A DNA stretch of 64,000 nt from JBFHIJ01 sp041596515 (GCA_041596515.1 JBFHIJ010000008.1:1-64000); one strand, 5' to 3'; counted from the stretch's first letter, positions 1 through 10,096 are shown. Notes: generated by a model not told the origin, from the sequence alone. Program-made: numbers and translations.

Positions 1-8
1 ATATACTC

Positions 9-1481
9 ATGGTAGGGATTATGAAAGAGAAGAAGAAATTAACCATGAACAACGGCAATTTAGTAGCCGACAATCAAAATGTTATGACTGCTGGTCCAAG
101 AGGCCCTATGCTTTTACAAGACGTTTGGTATTTAGAAAAACTGGCTCACTTTGACAGAGAAGTTATCCCGGAAAGACGTATGCATGCGAAAGGCTCGGGA
201 GCGTTTGGTACTTTTACTGTAACTCACGATATTTCAAAATACACCAAAGCAAATATTTTCTCAGAAGTTGGCAAAAAGACAGATCTATTCGTTAGATTTT
301 CAACTGTTGCAGGTGAAAGAGGCGCTGCAGATGCTGAGAGAGACATTCGCGGTTTTGCTATCAAATTCTACACAGAAGAGGGAAACTGGGATTTAGTTGG
401 AAACAATACTCCTGTATTTTTCCTAAAAGACCCTTTAAAATTTCCTGACTTGAACCACGCTGTTAAACGGGACCCAAAAACGAATCTAAGAAGTGCAACT
501 AACAACTGGGATTTCTGGTCTAATTTACCTGAAGCACTTCATCAAGTTACAATTACGATGAGTGACAGAGGAATCCCTGCTTCTTATAGGCACATGAATG
601 GTTACGGAAGCCACACCTTTAGTATGATAAATAAAGACAATGAAAGAATTTGGGTTAAGTTTCACCTAAAAACTCAGCAAGGTATCAAAAATCTGACTGA
701 TGCAGAAGCTGAAGCTATTGTCGGCAAATGCCGTGAAAGTCATCAAAGGGACTTACTCGATAGTATCGAACAAGGAGATTTCCCGAAATGGAATTTTAAA
801 ATTCAGGTGATGACTGAAGAGCAAGCGAAGAACTGCAAGTTTAATCCTTTTGATTTAACAAAGGTATGGTCTCACAAGGATTTTCCATTAATTGATGTAG
901 GCGTATTAGAGCTAAATAAAAATCCAGATAACTATTTTGCGGATGTGGAGCAGGCAGCTTTTAATCCGGCGAATATAATACCCGGTATAGGCTTTTCACC
1001 GGATAAAATGCTTCAGGGAAGACTATTCTCTTATGGTGATGCCCAGCGTTACAGATTGGGAGTAAATCATCACTTGATACCTGTAAATAAGGCACGCTGC
1101 CCATTCCATAGCTATCACAGAGACGGGCAGATGAGAGTTGACGGAAATCATGGTGCGACTCTCGGGTATGAGCCAAACAGTTTTCAAGAGTGGCAAGATT
1201 CCCCAGAACATAAAGAAGCTCCTATGGAATTGCAAGGCGCAGCTTACCACTGGGATCACAGACAAGATGACGATGATTACTATACTCAACCCGGAAATTT
1301 ATTCCGACTTATGACCCCAAAACAGCAAGAAGTCCTTTTTGGAAATACTGCTCGTAATATGGGTGATTCACCTGAGTTTATCAAAATTCGCCATATCAAC
1401 AATTGCTTAAAAGCTGATAAAAAATATGGAGAAGGAGTCGCTTTAGCATTGGGAATTGACATTTGTAAATTGGAGCAATAA
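9..1481 (+). CDS. katA: Monofunctional haem catalase (small-subunit, KatA type)
   Basis: Splits hydrogen peroxide to water and oxygen in the cytoplasm. The sequence carries the catalase core: distal catalytic His59 in RRMHAKGSGAFG, the distal Asn in GNNTPVFF (about 132-133), the RHMNGYGSHTF segment, and proximal haem-ligand Tyr342 in RLFSYGDAQRYRLG. At 490 residues it has the usual length of small-subunit catalases, without the flavodoxin-like extension of large ones. Possible starts are ATG at 9, 21 and 45; a purine-rich AGAAGAAG stretch before 45 makes that one attractive, since family members usually begin shortly before the DNQNVMTAGPRGP segment. It converges on the VWA-OmpA gene across a shared terminator. 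The promoter lies outside the window. Confidence 0.97.
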   Translation: MVGIMKEKKKLTMNNGNLVADNQNVMTAGPRGPMLLQDVWYLEKLAHFDREVIPERRMHAKGSGAFGTFTVTHDISKYTKANIFSEVGKKTDLFVRFSTVAGERGAADAERDIRGFAIKFYTEEGNWDLVGNNTPVFFLKDPLKFPDLNHAVKRDPKTNLRSATNNWDFWSNLPEALHQVTITMSDRGIPASYRHMNGYGSHTFSMINKDNERIWVKFHLKTQQGIKNLTDAEAEAIVGKCRESHQRDLLDSIEQGDFPKWNFKIQVMTEEQAKNCKFNPFDLTKVWSHKDFPLIDVGVLELNKNPDNYFADVEQAAFNPANIIPGIGFSPDKMLQGRLFSYGDAQRYRLGVNHHLIPVNKARCPFHSYHRDGQMRVDGNHGATLGYEPNSFQEWQDSPEHKEAPMELQGAAYHWDHRQDDDDYYTQPGNLFRLMTPKQQEVLFGNTARNMGDSPEFIKIRHINNCLKADKKYGEGVALALGIDICKLEQ

Positions 1482-1583
1482 CGAATTGATAATGTAGTAA
1501 TATACTGTCAAGTAAAACTTATAATTATATACTTTTATAGCTATAGACTAATAATTCTGAAAATCACGTTTTCTCGATACTAT

Positions 1584-1632
1584 AAAAAAGCCCTTGAGCA
1601 AAATATGTCCAAGGGCCTTTTAAATTTTTTTT
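1584..1632. terminator. Bidirectional intrinsic terminator
   Basis: A stem of AAAAAGCCCTTG against CAAGGGCCTTTT (one bulged C) is flanked by A-rich sequence on the left and a T-run on the right. It can therefore end both the catalase transcript and the convergent minus-strand transcript. Confidence 0.85.
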
Positions 1633-1645
1633 CTATGTATTTGAC

Positions 1646-2974
1646 TTATTTAGATACAATTATGATTTCAGTCCTTCTGTTTAGTCTTCTTCCAAACTTA
1701 GTCAAATTGCTGGCAATAGGCTTTCTTTCACCTTGCCCAACAGTTTTGATTCTATTTTTGGAAACTCCTTTATTTACAATATATTGTTTAACACTTTCTG
1801 CACGCTTTTTAGATAAATAATCATTAATTTCTAGCGAGCCTACGGAGTCTGTATGTCCTTCGACCACAATTGTAATATTTGGTTTGTCAATCATAAATTT
1901 AGCCATAATATCAAGCTCAGGAACATCAGATGGCAAAGAAGCATCATTTGTTTCATATAGCAGATTTTCAATTATAAGCTTTCTGCCTAACTCTACAATA
2001 GGAATTTTCCTTTTTACGAGTTTATTTGTTTTTTCATCATAAAATGCAATTTCTATTTCGTCAGGGATAGCTTCTTGATCAGATCTATAGTATATAGCAA
2101 ATCTATTAGCAAGTTGATTAGAGAAGTTACTTAATATTCGAGAAAAGTCATTGTTGATATCATAATTATTCCCATTTGTACGTCTGGACATTCCCTTATA
2201 TACTCTTAATTTATAAGGAGTAATAGAAAATAGTCTGATTTGTTTTTTTTGAAATAATTCGATAATGGATTCTTTAGTTTGGTTAGTAACACCATCCCCT
2301 TTTTGACCTTTTTCGTAAAAGTTGGCATCTGTGATTAAAACAGCAACTTTATCAGATGCTTGTCGGAATCTAATATTAGAAGCTGCTTCAAGACCTTCTA
2401 GTACATTTTCATCAGGATTGAGTCCACCTATACTTTTGATTGATTCTATCCATCTGATGAATTCGTCAACGTCAGCAGTAGGCTGATAAACTCTTTCCAA
2501 ATCATCAGTAAATAAAACAAGTCCTAACCTCGCATCTATACCACTTGTTACTAAATTATCAGTAAATGATTTTACATGATCTTTAATTTTATGATAAACT
2601 TTATCCATAGTACCTGTACCGTCGAGTACAAATACAAAATCAACAGGAGACTCTTCAAGATTTTGAAGTTTTTCTACTTTATATACTTTCTTTTGTGTTC
2701 CACCTTCAAAGATAGACATTTGGTTAGCATGCAATTCATTCAAAGGTTCACCTTCTGAATTGTAGGCTTCTATGATAATTTTAATTTCCGGGAAATTAGA
2801 TATATCTACACTTCGAGTGCTTATCTCTATATTGCCTTCTTCGTAAGAAATCTTAGCGTTTTCGATTTCTTCTCGCTTTTGCTCTAATGTGTCTATTTTG
2901 CTGACTAATGCTGCATTTAGAAAGGGGGGAGTGACTATCAGCAGTAGGCATAATAAGTACAATATGCGATTCAT
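1646..2974 (-). CDS. Secreted VWA-domain protein with C-terminal OmpA peptidoglycan-binding domain
   Basis: Has a signal peptide (residues 1-21), a beta-rich leader segment (about 50-105), a von Willebrand A domain starting near 110 and an OmpA-like domain over about the last 80 residues. The VWA metal site appears as DGTGT at 118-122, a Thr variant of DxSxS. The OmpA part shows the usual core, VVEGHTDSVG, then SKKRAESVKQYI and GRRLNRRTEI. The family role would be a periplasmic or outer-membrane protein anchored to the cell wall with a ligand-binding VWA module. It follows the barrel and GldM-like genes on the same strand, but a terminator hairpin (3024-3068) separates it, so it probably has its own promoter. 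The exact partner is unknown. Confidence 0.85.
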   Translation of the reverse strand: MNRILYLLCLLLIVTPPFLNAALVSKIDTLEQKREEIENAKISYEEGNIEISTRSVDISNFPEIKIIIEAYNSEGEPLNELHANQMSIFEGGTQKKVYKVEKLQNLEESPVDFVFVLDGTGTMDKVYHKIKDHVKSFTDNLVTSGIDARLGLVLFTDDLERVYQPTADVDEFIRWIESIKSIGGLNPDENVLEGLEAASNIRFRQASDKVAVLITDANFYEKGQKGDGVTNQTKESIIELFQKKQIRLFSITPYKLRVYKGMSRRTNGNNYDINNDFSRILSNFSNQLANRFAIYYRSDQEAIPDEIEIAFYDEKTNKLVKRKIPIVELGRKLIIENLLYETNDASLPSDVPELDIMAKFMIDKPNITIVVEGHTDSVGSLEINDYLSKKRAESVKQYIVNKGVSKNRIKTVGQGERKPIASNLTKFGRRLNRRTEIIIVSK

Positions 2975-3023
2975 GTGCTTTTTAACCCTACTTTAATATA
3001 TATAATATATTTATGGTAATAAT

Positions 3024-3068
3024 AAAATGCCCCCCTGCTTTACATGATAATAGCAATGGGGGCATTAA
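3024..3068 (-). terminator. Intrinsic terminator after the 3083-4594 gene
   Basis: A GC-rich stem (TGCCCCC with GGGGGCA) sits just after the stop of the minus-strand gene, and on that strand is followed by a T-rich stretch (CATTTTATTA). It separates the GldM-like/barrel cluster from the VWA-OmpA gene. Confidence 0.75.
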
Positions 3069-3082
3069 ATATGTTTCTTTGA

Positions 3083-4594
3083 TTATATAGTAATTCTAAG
3101 TACAGGTGATATCATAAAGAAATCATCTACCTCATAAGGGCGAATATTTTCTTCGGATCTAAGTGATTTAGAATATTTACCTTCTAGATAGAACCAGTTT
3201 CCAAATAGAGGAATATAAACTCTGGTCATTAAAATTTGGTTTGATAACTGAACACTAGCACCAAATGGGTAAGCCGCTTGGTTTCTATATTCAATTTTCG
3301 CAAACATCCAATCGCCGAATGATTCAGGTTTATAAAATTTCAAACCTTCTACTTCTTTTGTAGTCAAATAATAATCTGTAGATTTACTCTCTGCATTTTT
3401 TTGACTATATAGACCGTATTCCTGAACTTCGTTGTAACTAACACCTAAGTCAAATCTGAAGTAGTTTTCAGGATCTTTAGGGTCAACCCACCAATGGTAG
3501 AAAGCAGAAACTCTTGCTGAAGAACCTAAAACAGCAGCTACTGCTTTAATTTCTTCTCCATTTCCTGAGTTTGGTCCAAACATTGGATTTCTGAGATTAT
3601 CATAAAATCCATATGATGTAATATCAATTTTTTCTGTAGTCATTTTAGAAACAGGGAATTCGAAGTTAGCAGTCAGACCAGCTTCAGGATGGAAAGGCAT
3701 GTGAAAATCCATACCTAATACCATTTTACCATTTGGTTCTGAGTTTAGTATACGTTTTTGCATCCAATCAACAACATTGCTAGTACCACTACCAGAATTA
3801 GCATCTTTTTCGATACTTGCCGGTATTTCTTTTCTTTTTATTCCTGAAGATATTTTATAAGCACCACCTAAGTATGCGTTTATCAAATAAGGAACTCTAT
3901 CAGTAGTTCTTGTATCTTCATTAATATAAAGAGGTCTTTGCAATACTATGCTACCTTGGCCAGCTTGCCAAAAATGATAACCAATATCATCCACACCAAT
4001 TTTTGATCTCAGCCAGAAACCAGTTTTACCTATTTTAATAGCTTGCTCAAATAGGGACAATGTAAATGCATGAGTTACATTAGAAGGTTGCAAGTAATTA
4101 ATGATAGCACTTGTTTGAGAGCTACTTAAAGGAATTTCCTGAGGAATTTCGTTAAAGCAATAGTCTCTGGTAGCAAGATCGCCTCTTATACCACGATCTG
4201 CACCATTATAAATTAATTCGCCGGAAAGGAAGCCAACTAATATTTCAGTAAGCTGTACATCAATGTCATAAGCAGACATTGACTCTTTACCGCAAGTGAT
4301 AGTGATGATTTCAAAAGGCTCATCATTAAAAGCTCTGGGAGCTGCTAATATTTCGATATTGTTCATATCCAAATTTTCTTTTGGGAACTGAGCATTTACG
4401 AATGATCTATAGATCTGGAACTGTAAATCTCTTTCACAAACCTTCCATCTGGGGAAGTACCCCTTTATTTCGGAGTCAATCGTAGTAAGAGAATCTATAA
4501 TCGTCCCTTTGTCCGGAATCATCGTTTGAGCGTCAGCTTTCGAATACCCAAAGACAAATGCAGCTAATAACAAGAATAAGATATTTCTTTTCAT
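3083..4594 (-). CDS. Outer-membrane beta-barrel protein of unknown family in GldM-like cluster
   Basis: A signal peptide (1-22, ending ...SKADAQ) is followed by a mixed N-terminal region with several cysteines (CERD, ITCGKE, DYCFNE) and a long run of alternating hydrophobic strands from about residue 195 to the end. The last strand is IRPYEVDDFFMISPVLRITI, typical of an outer-membrane barrel. I do not recognise the family. It lies 44 bases downstream of another barrel protein and two genes downstream of the GldM-like protein, with a terminator after its stop, so the three probably form one transcript. By position it may be an outer-membrane partner of the GldM-like protein; this is inference only. 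Confidence 0.8.
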   Translation of the reverse strand: MKRNILFLLLAAFVFGYSKADAQTMIPDKGTIIDSLTTIDSEIKGYFPRWKVCERDLQFQIYRSFVNAQFPKENLDMNNIEILAAPRAFNDEPFEIITITCGKESMSAYDIDVQLTEILVGFLSGELIYNGADRGIRGDLATRDYCFNEIPQEIPLSSSQTSAIINYLQPSNVTHAFTLSLFEQAIKIGKTGFWLRSKIGVDDIGYHFWQAGQGSIVLQRPLYINEDTRTTDRVPYLINAYLGGAYKISSGIKRKEIPASIEKDANSGSGTSNVVDWMQKRILNSEPNGKMVLGMDFHMPFHPEAGLTANFEFPVSKMTTEKIDITSYGFYDNLRNPMFGPNSGNGEEIKAVAAVLGSSARVSAFYHWWVDPKDPENYFRFDLGVSYNEVQEYGLYSQKNAESKSTDYYLTTKEVEGLKFYKPESFGDWMFAKIEYRNQAAYPFGASVQLSNQILMTRVYIPLFGNWFYLEGKYSKSLRSEENIRPYEVDDFFMISPVLRITI

Positions 4595-4638
4595 GTGACT
4601 TCTTCTTTATTTCTTTGACTAATTCAACAACCATTTAA

Positions 4639-6375
4639 TTAAAATACAAAGATAAATCTTGCCATTGGGATAAAGAGATTATCGTTTCCTTTTTCCCATG
4701 GTTTTTTAGAGTCTTTAAATGCTGCAAAGTATGATTTACCTTCCAATCTCAAAGCAAATAAATCTTTGATTATTGGAATGTGAATCCATGCGCTAGCATA
4801 AATAGATTCATCAAAGTATTGAGCCGTTACACCATAAGGTGTAGAAATGTTTTTCACCATAAAGTCCATTTTAGCAGATATACCGCCTATAGATTCTTTT
4901 CCAACTTCTTTGTAAACAGCTGTTTCAATATTTGTTTCAGGATCAGATTCCAATCTATCTGCCCATGTTTCTATTGTATACACTGTACCACCAAGCCCGA
5001 ATCTCATTTGATAATCTTTATCAATAGCTAAACCGAATGTATAGTGAAGTGTTGCATTAGCTCTTACTAAATAATCATTGCCACTTTCGTCTTCAGGATT
5101 GACAAACATAACGTTGTCTAAATCCAATTTATCTTTATAGTCAGCTCTTTCAGCATCGCCGAAAACCCAACCAAAGCTTAGGTGGAACACGCCACTCTGA
5201 GGAATAACCTTGAAAGGAAAGTCCAAAGATCCGGCTAAACCAAGCCCACCGTAAGTAAACACTCTATCATAGTCAAGCATATCCTGACCTAATTTAGACC
5301 AACCACTTGTAGGAAGTATAGCACCGATTTTCATGTTTTCCCATAGTGCAGAAAATGTCATTCTTTCACTATACATAGAAGGCATGTTGATTTCATCTAT
5401 ACCATATTTCAATTCAAGTCCAAATTTTGGAAGGCTACTATTAGTTATGAAAGATAAAGTATCTACATAACCATCTTCGTAAGTGTAAGTCTCGATTTCA
5501 TAGCGTTTCCAGCTGACTAAATCAGGAGAAACTACTATTTCATGATTTTTATTGTAATCTATTGGTTCTGCATTTGAAATTCTAACGAATTTTTGAACGT
5601 CAGAAGAAGATATGTCGCCTTCTCTTTCGATAAGTGAACGAGACACACCATACTGAGGATCAGTCCATTTTTTCATAGTACCGATGCCTTGTGCTTCACT
5701 TGTTCTTTTTTCTACGTTAGACTGCATAAAAGCATTTTCTAATAACTGATATAAGTTTTCTGCATTATATTTTTCAGGATCCAAATCATACTGAACCAAT
5801 TCCGGCCAAGTATAGATGTTTTTACCTGATGCGTTATCCACGTTTTTCTTAATGTCAGTGTTGTCTTCCATTGAAACAATCATAGCAATGATTGTATTAG
5901 GAACAACCTGATCTCTATCAGCTTTTTTTGTAGTGATAACGTACGCTTCTCTCACGACTTGTTGAGAGCCCTTATTAGGGCTCAATATCTCAACAAGTGC
6001 ATCAAAGTTTTTAGGTTGTTCACCGAAACGACCAATCAACTCTCTACGGATTTTAGTTTTAGTACTTCCAGAAAGCAGTAAGTTCCTAATAGTACTAACT
6101 ACCTGAGGGTCAGTCTCAGCTATAATTTTATCGGCATCACCTACTGCAGCAGTAGTATTTTCTGCCTGTTCTTTATCTTTAATAATCTGTCTAACGTCTC
6201 TGACGTCTTTCAAAGAATAAACGTCAATTGTTGAAAAGCGATAGTTTTTGTACCTATTTAGAATACTTTCAAGTTTTACCCTGAATGATTCGTCGCCCTG
6301 TGCTTGAACAGTCAAAGGCATAATTATACTTAACATTAATAGGCTTAACAACAAACTCGATGCTTTCTTCATCAT
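4639..6375 (-). CDS. Secreted protein with helical N-terminal domain and C-terminal outer-membrane barrel
   Basis: I take the start at 6375 (MMKKASSLLL), preceded by AAGGG about nine bases upstream on that strand; an in-frame ATG at 6393 would put six extra residues before the signal peptide. After the signal (cleavage near VQAQ) comes a helical region of about 250 residues (FRVKLESILNRYKNYRFS..., with a charged VRDVRQIIKDKEQ stretch) and then a strand-rich C-terminal half ending ...LFIPMARFIFVF. Gene order (GldM-like, this gene, another barrel) puts it where GldN/PorN would stand in classic T9SS operons, but I see no GldN motif and it is about twice as long. Function unknown. Confidence 0.8.
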   Translation of the reverse strand: MMKKASSLLLSLLMLSIIMPLTVQAQGDESFRVKLESILNRYKNYRFSTIDVYSLKDVRDVRQIIKDKEQAENTTAAVGDADKIIAETDPQVVSTIRNLLLSGSTKTKIRRELIGRFGEQPKNFDALVEILSPNKGSQQVVREAYVITTKKADRDQVVPNTIIAMIVSMEDNTDIKKNVDNASGKNIYTWPELVQYDLDPEKYNAENLYQLLENAFMQSNVEKRTSEAQGIGTMKKWTDPQYGVSRSLIEREGDISSSDVQKFVRISNAEPIDYNKNHEIVVSPDLVSWKRYEIETYTYEDGYVDTLSFITNSSLPKFGLELKYGIDEINMPSMYSERMTFSALWENMKIGAILPTSGWSKLGQDMLDYDRVFTYGGLGLAGSLDFPFKVIPQSGVFHLSFGWVFGDAERADYKDKLDLDNVMFVNPEDESGNDYLVRANATLHYTFGLAIDKDYQMRFGLGGTVYTIETWADRLESDPETNIETAVYKEVGKESIGGISAKMDFMVKNISTPYGVTAQYFDESIYASAWIHIPIIKDLFALRLEGKSYFAAFKDSKKPWEKGNDNLFIPMARFIFVF

Positions 6376-6438
6376 ATTTATTTGCCCTTGCAATTTAAAT
6401 TACTTACTAATTTTATAACTATTGATATACTATATCAA

Positions 6439-8739
6439 TTATCTTCTTCTACGACCACCACGAGCACCACCTCTGGAATCCGGTTCCCAATCTATACGGA
6501 TAGGAACAGTAACAGTATTTGGTTCAGAAGTTACGCTATTAATTGCGTTAGAAGCTGTAGCCCTTACTGTAACGTTGACAGTACCACGAACTTTAGTTTC
6601 GCCGGCAGGTAATTTACCTGACAATTCGAATTCCATTTCGTAAACACCGTCGCCTGTAGCATCAATAATAGGTTCAACAGCAATGCTGTAACCAGCCAAT
6701 CCTTCAGCAATTTCTGCACTCAAAGGAGTAACCTGAACAATAGCCGGAGTACCGTTTTTATCACCTGACACAGGAGATGTAACTGTCATACCAGTAACAC
6801 GTACTTTAATTTTACTTGAAGTACCACTTGGTTCAGCATTAACATTAGCATTAATAGAAGCTTCTTCCTGTTTCAAAACAAAAGATTTTTCAGGGAAGAT
6901 ATCAACTAAAGTACCAGTGTGTGGTTGCTCCCAAACTACTCTGAATTTAATTTCTTTAGCTTCAGGAGTATATTTGATATTATCATCCATAGTTACAGCC
7001 AATCCTTCGATAGCAGTAGCTTGAGTCTGAGCATCAGTAGAAACGTAGATTTTAAACTCTTCAGGCTTGATAGCACCGCCGGAAGTAGGCTCTACGTTAA
7101 CAATCATTGAAAAGCCATAGTAAGTCATGAAATCAAGTTTTTGATTTAAATCTTTAAGAGAAGCAGGTGTTAGACCTGTTTCATATACATTGAGTGCTAT
7201 ATCACTTTCTGCAGGTTTGTTAGAACCATTAAGAGCGTGAGTAAGCTTCACGGTATAAGAACCTGCAGGAAGTTTTTTATTCAGTCTACCTTCATATCTT
7301 CTCTCTCCACCTTTAATAGGGGTAGAGCTAGTGTTAGCTGAATTTTCCACAGGAGTATAAGTCACATTAGCTACCTGAGAACCATTTTCGTCTACAACAT
7401 ACCCACTTACTTTGTTATTACCCTCACCTTGGTAAGGAGAAATACCAAACATAAATACAGGCTCAACAGCATCGAAAGATTCTACTTTTTTAGCTACGTT
7501 AATAATTGGATCTGCCATTTTAGGCTGTGGTTTGATAACACGAATATCAAATTCAATATAACCTTTGTTTTGGTCAAAGTGAACAGACATACCCGGTGCA
7601 ATCAATTTTGCTATATAACCATATAATTTAATTTTAGATTGTATATCAGCAGCTTCCGCTTCTGAGCCAGCTTTATCAGTTGCAGCTCTTAAGCCTGCGT
7701 CAAATTTTTCTAAATCAGCTTCAACAGTTAAGATTTGAAGTTCCGGTAATACATATTTTTCAAGCTCAGATTTCAATGATTTGTGAACCTTACGCAATTC
7801 TTTTACGCTAAGCTGCACTGTACCAATATTTACAGTTGCGTCATCATCAAGCTCTTTACCTTGATATTCACCGCGAATACCTAAAATTTTATTTGTTTTA
7901 GAAGCGAATCTTAATTTGTACCATCCTTCTTTACTAGGAGGTTGAAATTGAACAACAAAAGCTCTTTTGTTTTTTTCTTTCTGCCCGTGACCTGCACGAA
8001 TACTCATCTCGTGATTATAGTAATACACGCTATCAGCTTCTACATCTTTAGGCTGGAAAGTAGGTCCAATAATAACTTCATTTGATTTCGGATAGACAGG
8101 GATAAAATCTTCAGGTCTGATATTTGTCATATCAAGCTGATTAAAAGTAGCTTCATTATCCAATTCTAATTTTCTTAGTGATAGGAACTCCCAAGATGTG
8201 CCATCCTCGGAGGACACAGTCTGCCCCGGAGTAAACTCTTCAAAACTAGTAATTCCCTGAGCAAGTAAGTCCTTGTCGGAAGGAAAGTTCGGAGTAACAC
8301 CCGGAGTGTTATCTGTGTTGTAAAACACTTGATATTCAAGTTCTTCTACGTTCGAAAGCTTAACCAAAGTTTTAATTCTCTGGAAGTATTCCTTTTCAGA
8401 TTCTCCCTCTTTTCTTTTTACAGAAGCAGATACGTCCGTAACCCCTACCTCGACGATATACTTACGCCAAGATTTAATGTCTGTACCAAGTACGTCTTTA
8501 ATATTCAGTCCATCGGGTGGGATAGTTATCTCATCTTGGGGACGCGTATTGATACCTTCGGTACCAGCGCCTGACTGAAGCTGAGAAAGTATAGACTGCA
8601 CAATTCGCATAGTTTCCTTCTGCTTAAGTTGCAATCCCTCTTCTGCTTCATCACGTTCCACGATGATGATAAGCAATTCCAATACCACGGCTAAGTACAA
8701 TACGAAGTATACTTTACCTGCACCGCCTGATCTTAACAT
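6439..8739 (-). CDS. Putative divergent GldM/PorM-like protein: one N-terminal TM helix plus large periplasmic Ig-like domains
   Basis: A single hydrophobic helix (about residues 9-27, KVYFVLYLAVVLELLIIIVE) contains a glutamate, E21, as GldM helices do. It is followed by a helical stretch and then a long periplasmic region of beta/Ig-like units. That is the architecture of GldM, which couples the GldL-GldM inner-membrane motor to outer-membrane T9SS parts. The usual GldM N-terminal MMYLVLMALLALN motif is absent and no gldK or gldL lies upstream, so the assignment rests on architecture, context and the presence of T9SS-sorted proteins nearby. The start is supported by a strong GGAGG eight bases upstream. 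The C-terminus ends in an unusual Arg/Gly tail (RGGARGGRRRR). It is the first gene of a minus-strand set of three. Confidence 0.5.
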   Translation of the reverse strand: MLRSGGAGKVYFVLYLAVVLELLIIIVERDEAEEGLQLKQKETMRIVQSILSQLQSGAGTEGINTRPQDEITIPPDGLNIKDVLGTDIKSWRKYIVEVGVTDVSASVKRKEGESEKEYFQRIKTLVKLSNVEELEYQVFYNTDNTPGVTPNFPSDKDLLAQGITSFEEFTPGQTVSSEDGTSWEFLSLRKLELDNEATFNQLDMTNIRPEDFIPVYPKSNEVIIGPTFQPKDVEADSVYYYNHEMSIRAGHGQKEKNKRAFVVQFQPPSKEGWYKLRFASKTNKILGIRGEYQGKELDDDATVNIGTVQLSVKELRKVHKSLKSELEKYVLPELQILTVEADLEKFDAGLRAATDKAGSEAEAADIQSKIKLYGYIAKLIAPGMSVHFDQNKGYIEFDIRVIKPQPKMADPIINVAKKVESFDAVEPVFMFGISPYQGEGNNKVSGYVVDENGSQVANVTYTPVENSANTSSTPIKGGERRYEGRLNKKLPAGSYTVKLTHALNGSNKPAESDIALNVYETGLTPASLKDLNQKLDFMTYYGFSMIVNVEPTSGGAIKPEEFKIYVSTDAQTQATAIEGLAVTMDDNIKYTPEAKEIKFRVVWEQPHTGTLVDIFPEKSFVLKQEEASINANVNAEPSGTSSKIKVRVTGMTVTSPVSGDKNGTPAIVQVTPLSAEIAEGLAGYSIAVEPIIDATGDGVYEMEFELSGKLPAGETKVRGTVNVTVRATASNAINSVTSEPNTVTVPIRIDWEPDSRGGARGGRRRR

Positions 8740-9280
8740 AACAAATTACCTCCACATGGTGCTTGTTTTATTAAACTATAATTATTTTCTTAAATCTTTA
8801 GTAATTAGATGAAGCCTTTTTGAAATCTGTACGTATATGAGATTGTAGATAAAATATGCCTTCATTGAAGGCTCTTTACATCATCTTAACACGAATATAT
8901 CACTTTTGACCATTCACTCTACAAATTATCTTAAATATAGCATTTAAACAAGCAATTTTTATTAATAATCCAAAATAATAACAAATAACATAGATATTAC
9001 CCTAACGAGATTAAGACCTATCAATATCTCATTAATGCAACACTACTAATATTAATTATATCGTGTCTGTTGACCAATATACTGCTATCTTTTTTGGATA
9101 AAATATATTAACTTGCTAAATCTTTATGAAAAGCATTATAAAAGAGGTAGAAATTATTTCATCGGCTTCCGTGGTTTGTTTTGATTTTTGGGTATATCAT
9201 CAGATGACTAATTATAATAAAATACGCAATTTTCAAATTAAATCATAATTATTTTTTTAATATCTGCAAACAATATAGCT
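8740..9280. other. Gene-free AT-rich divergent intergenic region
   Basis: 541 bases between the divergent GldM-like and HD-domain genes. Apart from the Shine-Dalgarno sequence for the GldM-like gene at the left edge, I see no convincing ORF, hairpin or repeat. It presumably holds promoters for both genes, but no consensus is clear. Confidence 0.5.
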
Positions 9281-10096
9281 ATGAATATTGATTACAACAA
9301 TACTTTACATGATTTGAACAGATTGCTAATGGAAGAAAAAAAACCTTCTAATGTGCTGTCTTCCTCTTTTGAGCAAAATCTTTTTGAGATTCCTGAAATT
9401 GCAGCTATGGTTGACTGCCCCCAAGACCCTGCATGGCATCCGGAAGGCGACGTATGGCAGCATACCCTTTTAGTGGTAGACAGAGCTGCTGAATTAAAAC
9501 ATAATCTAATTTCCGATAGTGATAAATCAGCTTTTATGCTTGGAGCTTTCTTTCATGATATCGGTAAGCCTCTGACTACCTTATATAAAGATAGTCGCTG
9601 GCGTTCACCAGCCCATGACATAAAAGGCTCAAAAACATGCAGAAACCTCCTAACTGTTGCAAATTTTCCTCCCTATATTATTGAACAAGCTTCGGCTTTT
9701 GTTGTCGAGCATTTAAAACCTATCAATCTATATAAGTATAGAGATTCTATTTCGGATACTGCAATCAGACGTCTCGCCAGGCGTATAGATATTGAACAAC
9801 TTATTTATTTAGCCATGGCAGATCACTTTGGCAGAACCACGGATGATGCCTTAGCGAAAGAATTTCCAGCCGGTCCATGGCTGATTGAAAAACATAAAAC
9901 TATAGCCAAATACGACAATAAACCCAAGCCTATTCTAAAAGGAAGATTCCTTACAAAATTTGGAGTCAAACCCGGCACCCTAATGGGTAAACTTATTTCA
10001 GATAGCCTAATTGCCCAAATTGACGGCAAAATTAAAACAACGGAAGATGCCAAAACATGGGCATATAATAGACTTATTGAAATTGGTTTTTTTTAA
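9281..10096 (+). CDS. HD-domain phosphohydrolase related to the C-terminal HD domain of CCA-adding enzymes
   Basis: A metal-dependent phosphohydrolase fold. The HD pair is H92-D93 in GAFFHDIGKP, an upstream His lies in DPAWHPEGDVWQHT (53 and 61), and further HD-superfamily positions occur in the VEHLKP and LAMADHFGR segments. The WHPEGDVWQHT wording closely resembles the HD domain fused to bacterial tRNA nucleotidyltransferases (2',3'-cyclic phosphodiesterase/phosphatase activities), but here the domain stands alone with no nucleotidyltransferase core. A short region around 205-271 (GRFLTKFGVKPGTLMGKLI) resembles the tail of such proteins. The substrate is unknown. Its 3' end overlaps the convergent barrel gene by 4 bases. 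Confidence 0.88.
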   Translation: MNIDYNNTLHDLNRLLMEEKKPSNVLSSSFEQNLFEIPEIAAMVDCPQDPAWHPEGDVWQHTLLVVDRAAELKHNLISDSDKSAFMLGAFFHDIGKPLTTLYKDSRWRSPAHDIKGSKTCRNLLTVANFPPYIIEQASAFVVEHLKPINLYKYRDSISDTAIRRLARRIDIEQLIYLAMADHFGRTTDDALAKEFPAGPWLIEKHKTIAKYDNKPKPILKGRFLTKFGVKPGTLMGKLISDSLIAQIDGKIKTTEDAKTWAYNRLIEIGFF

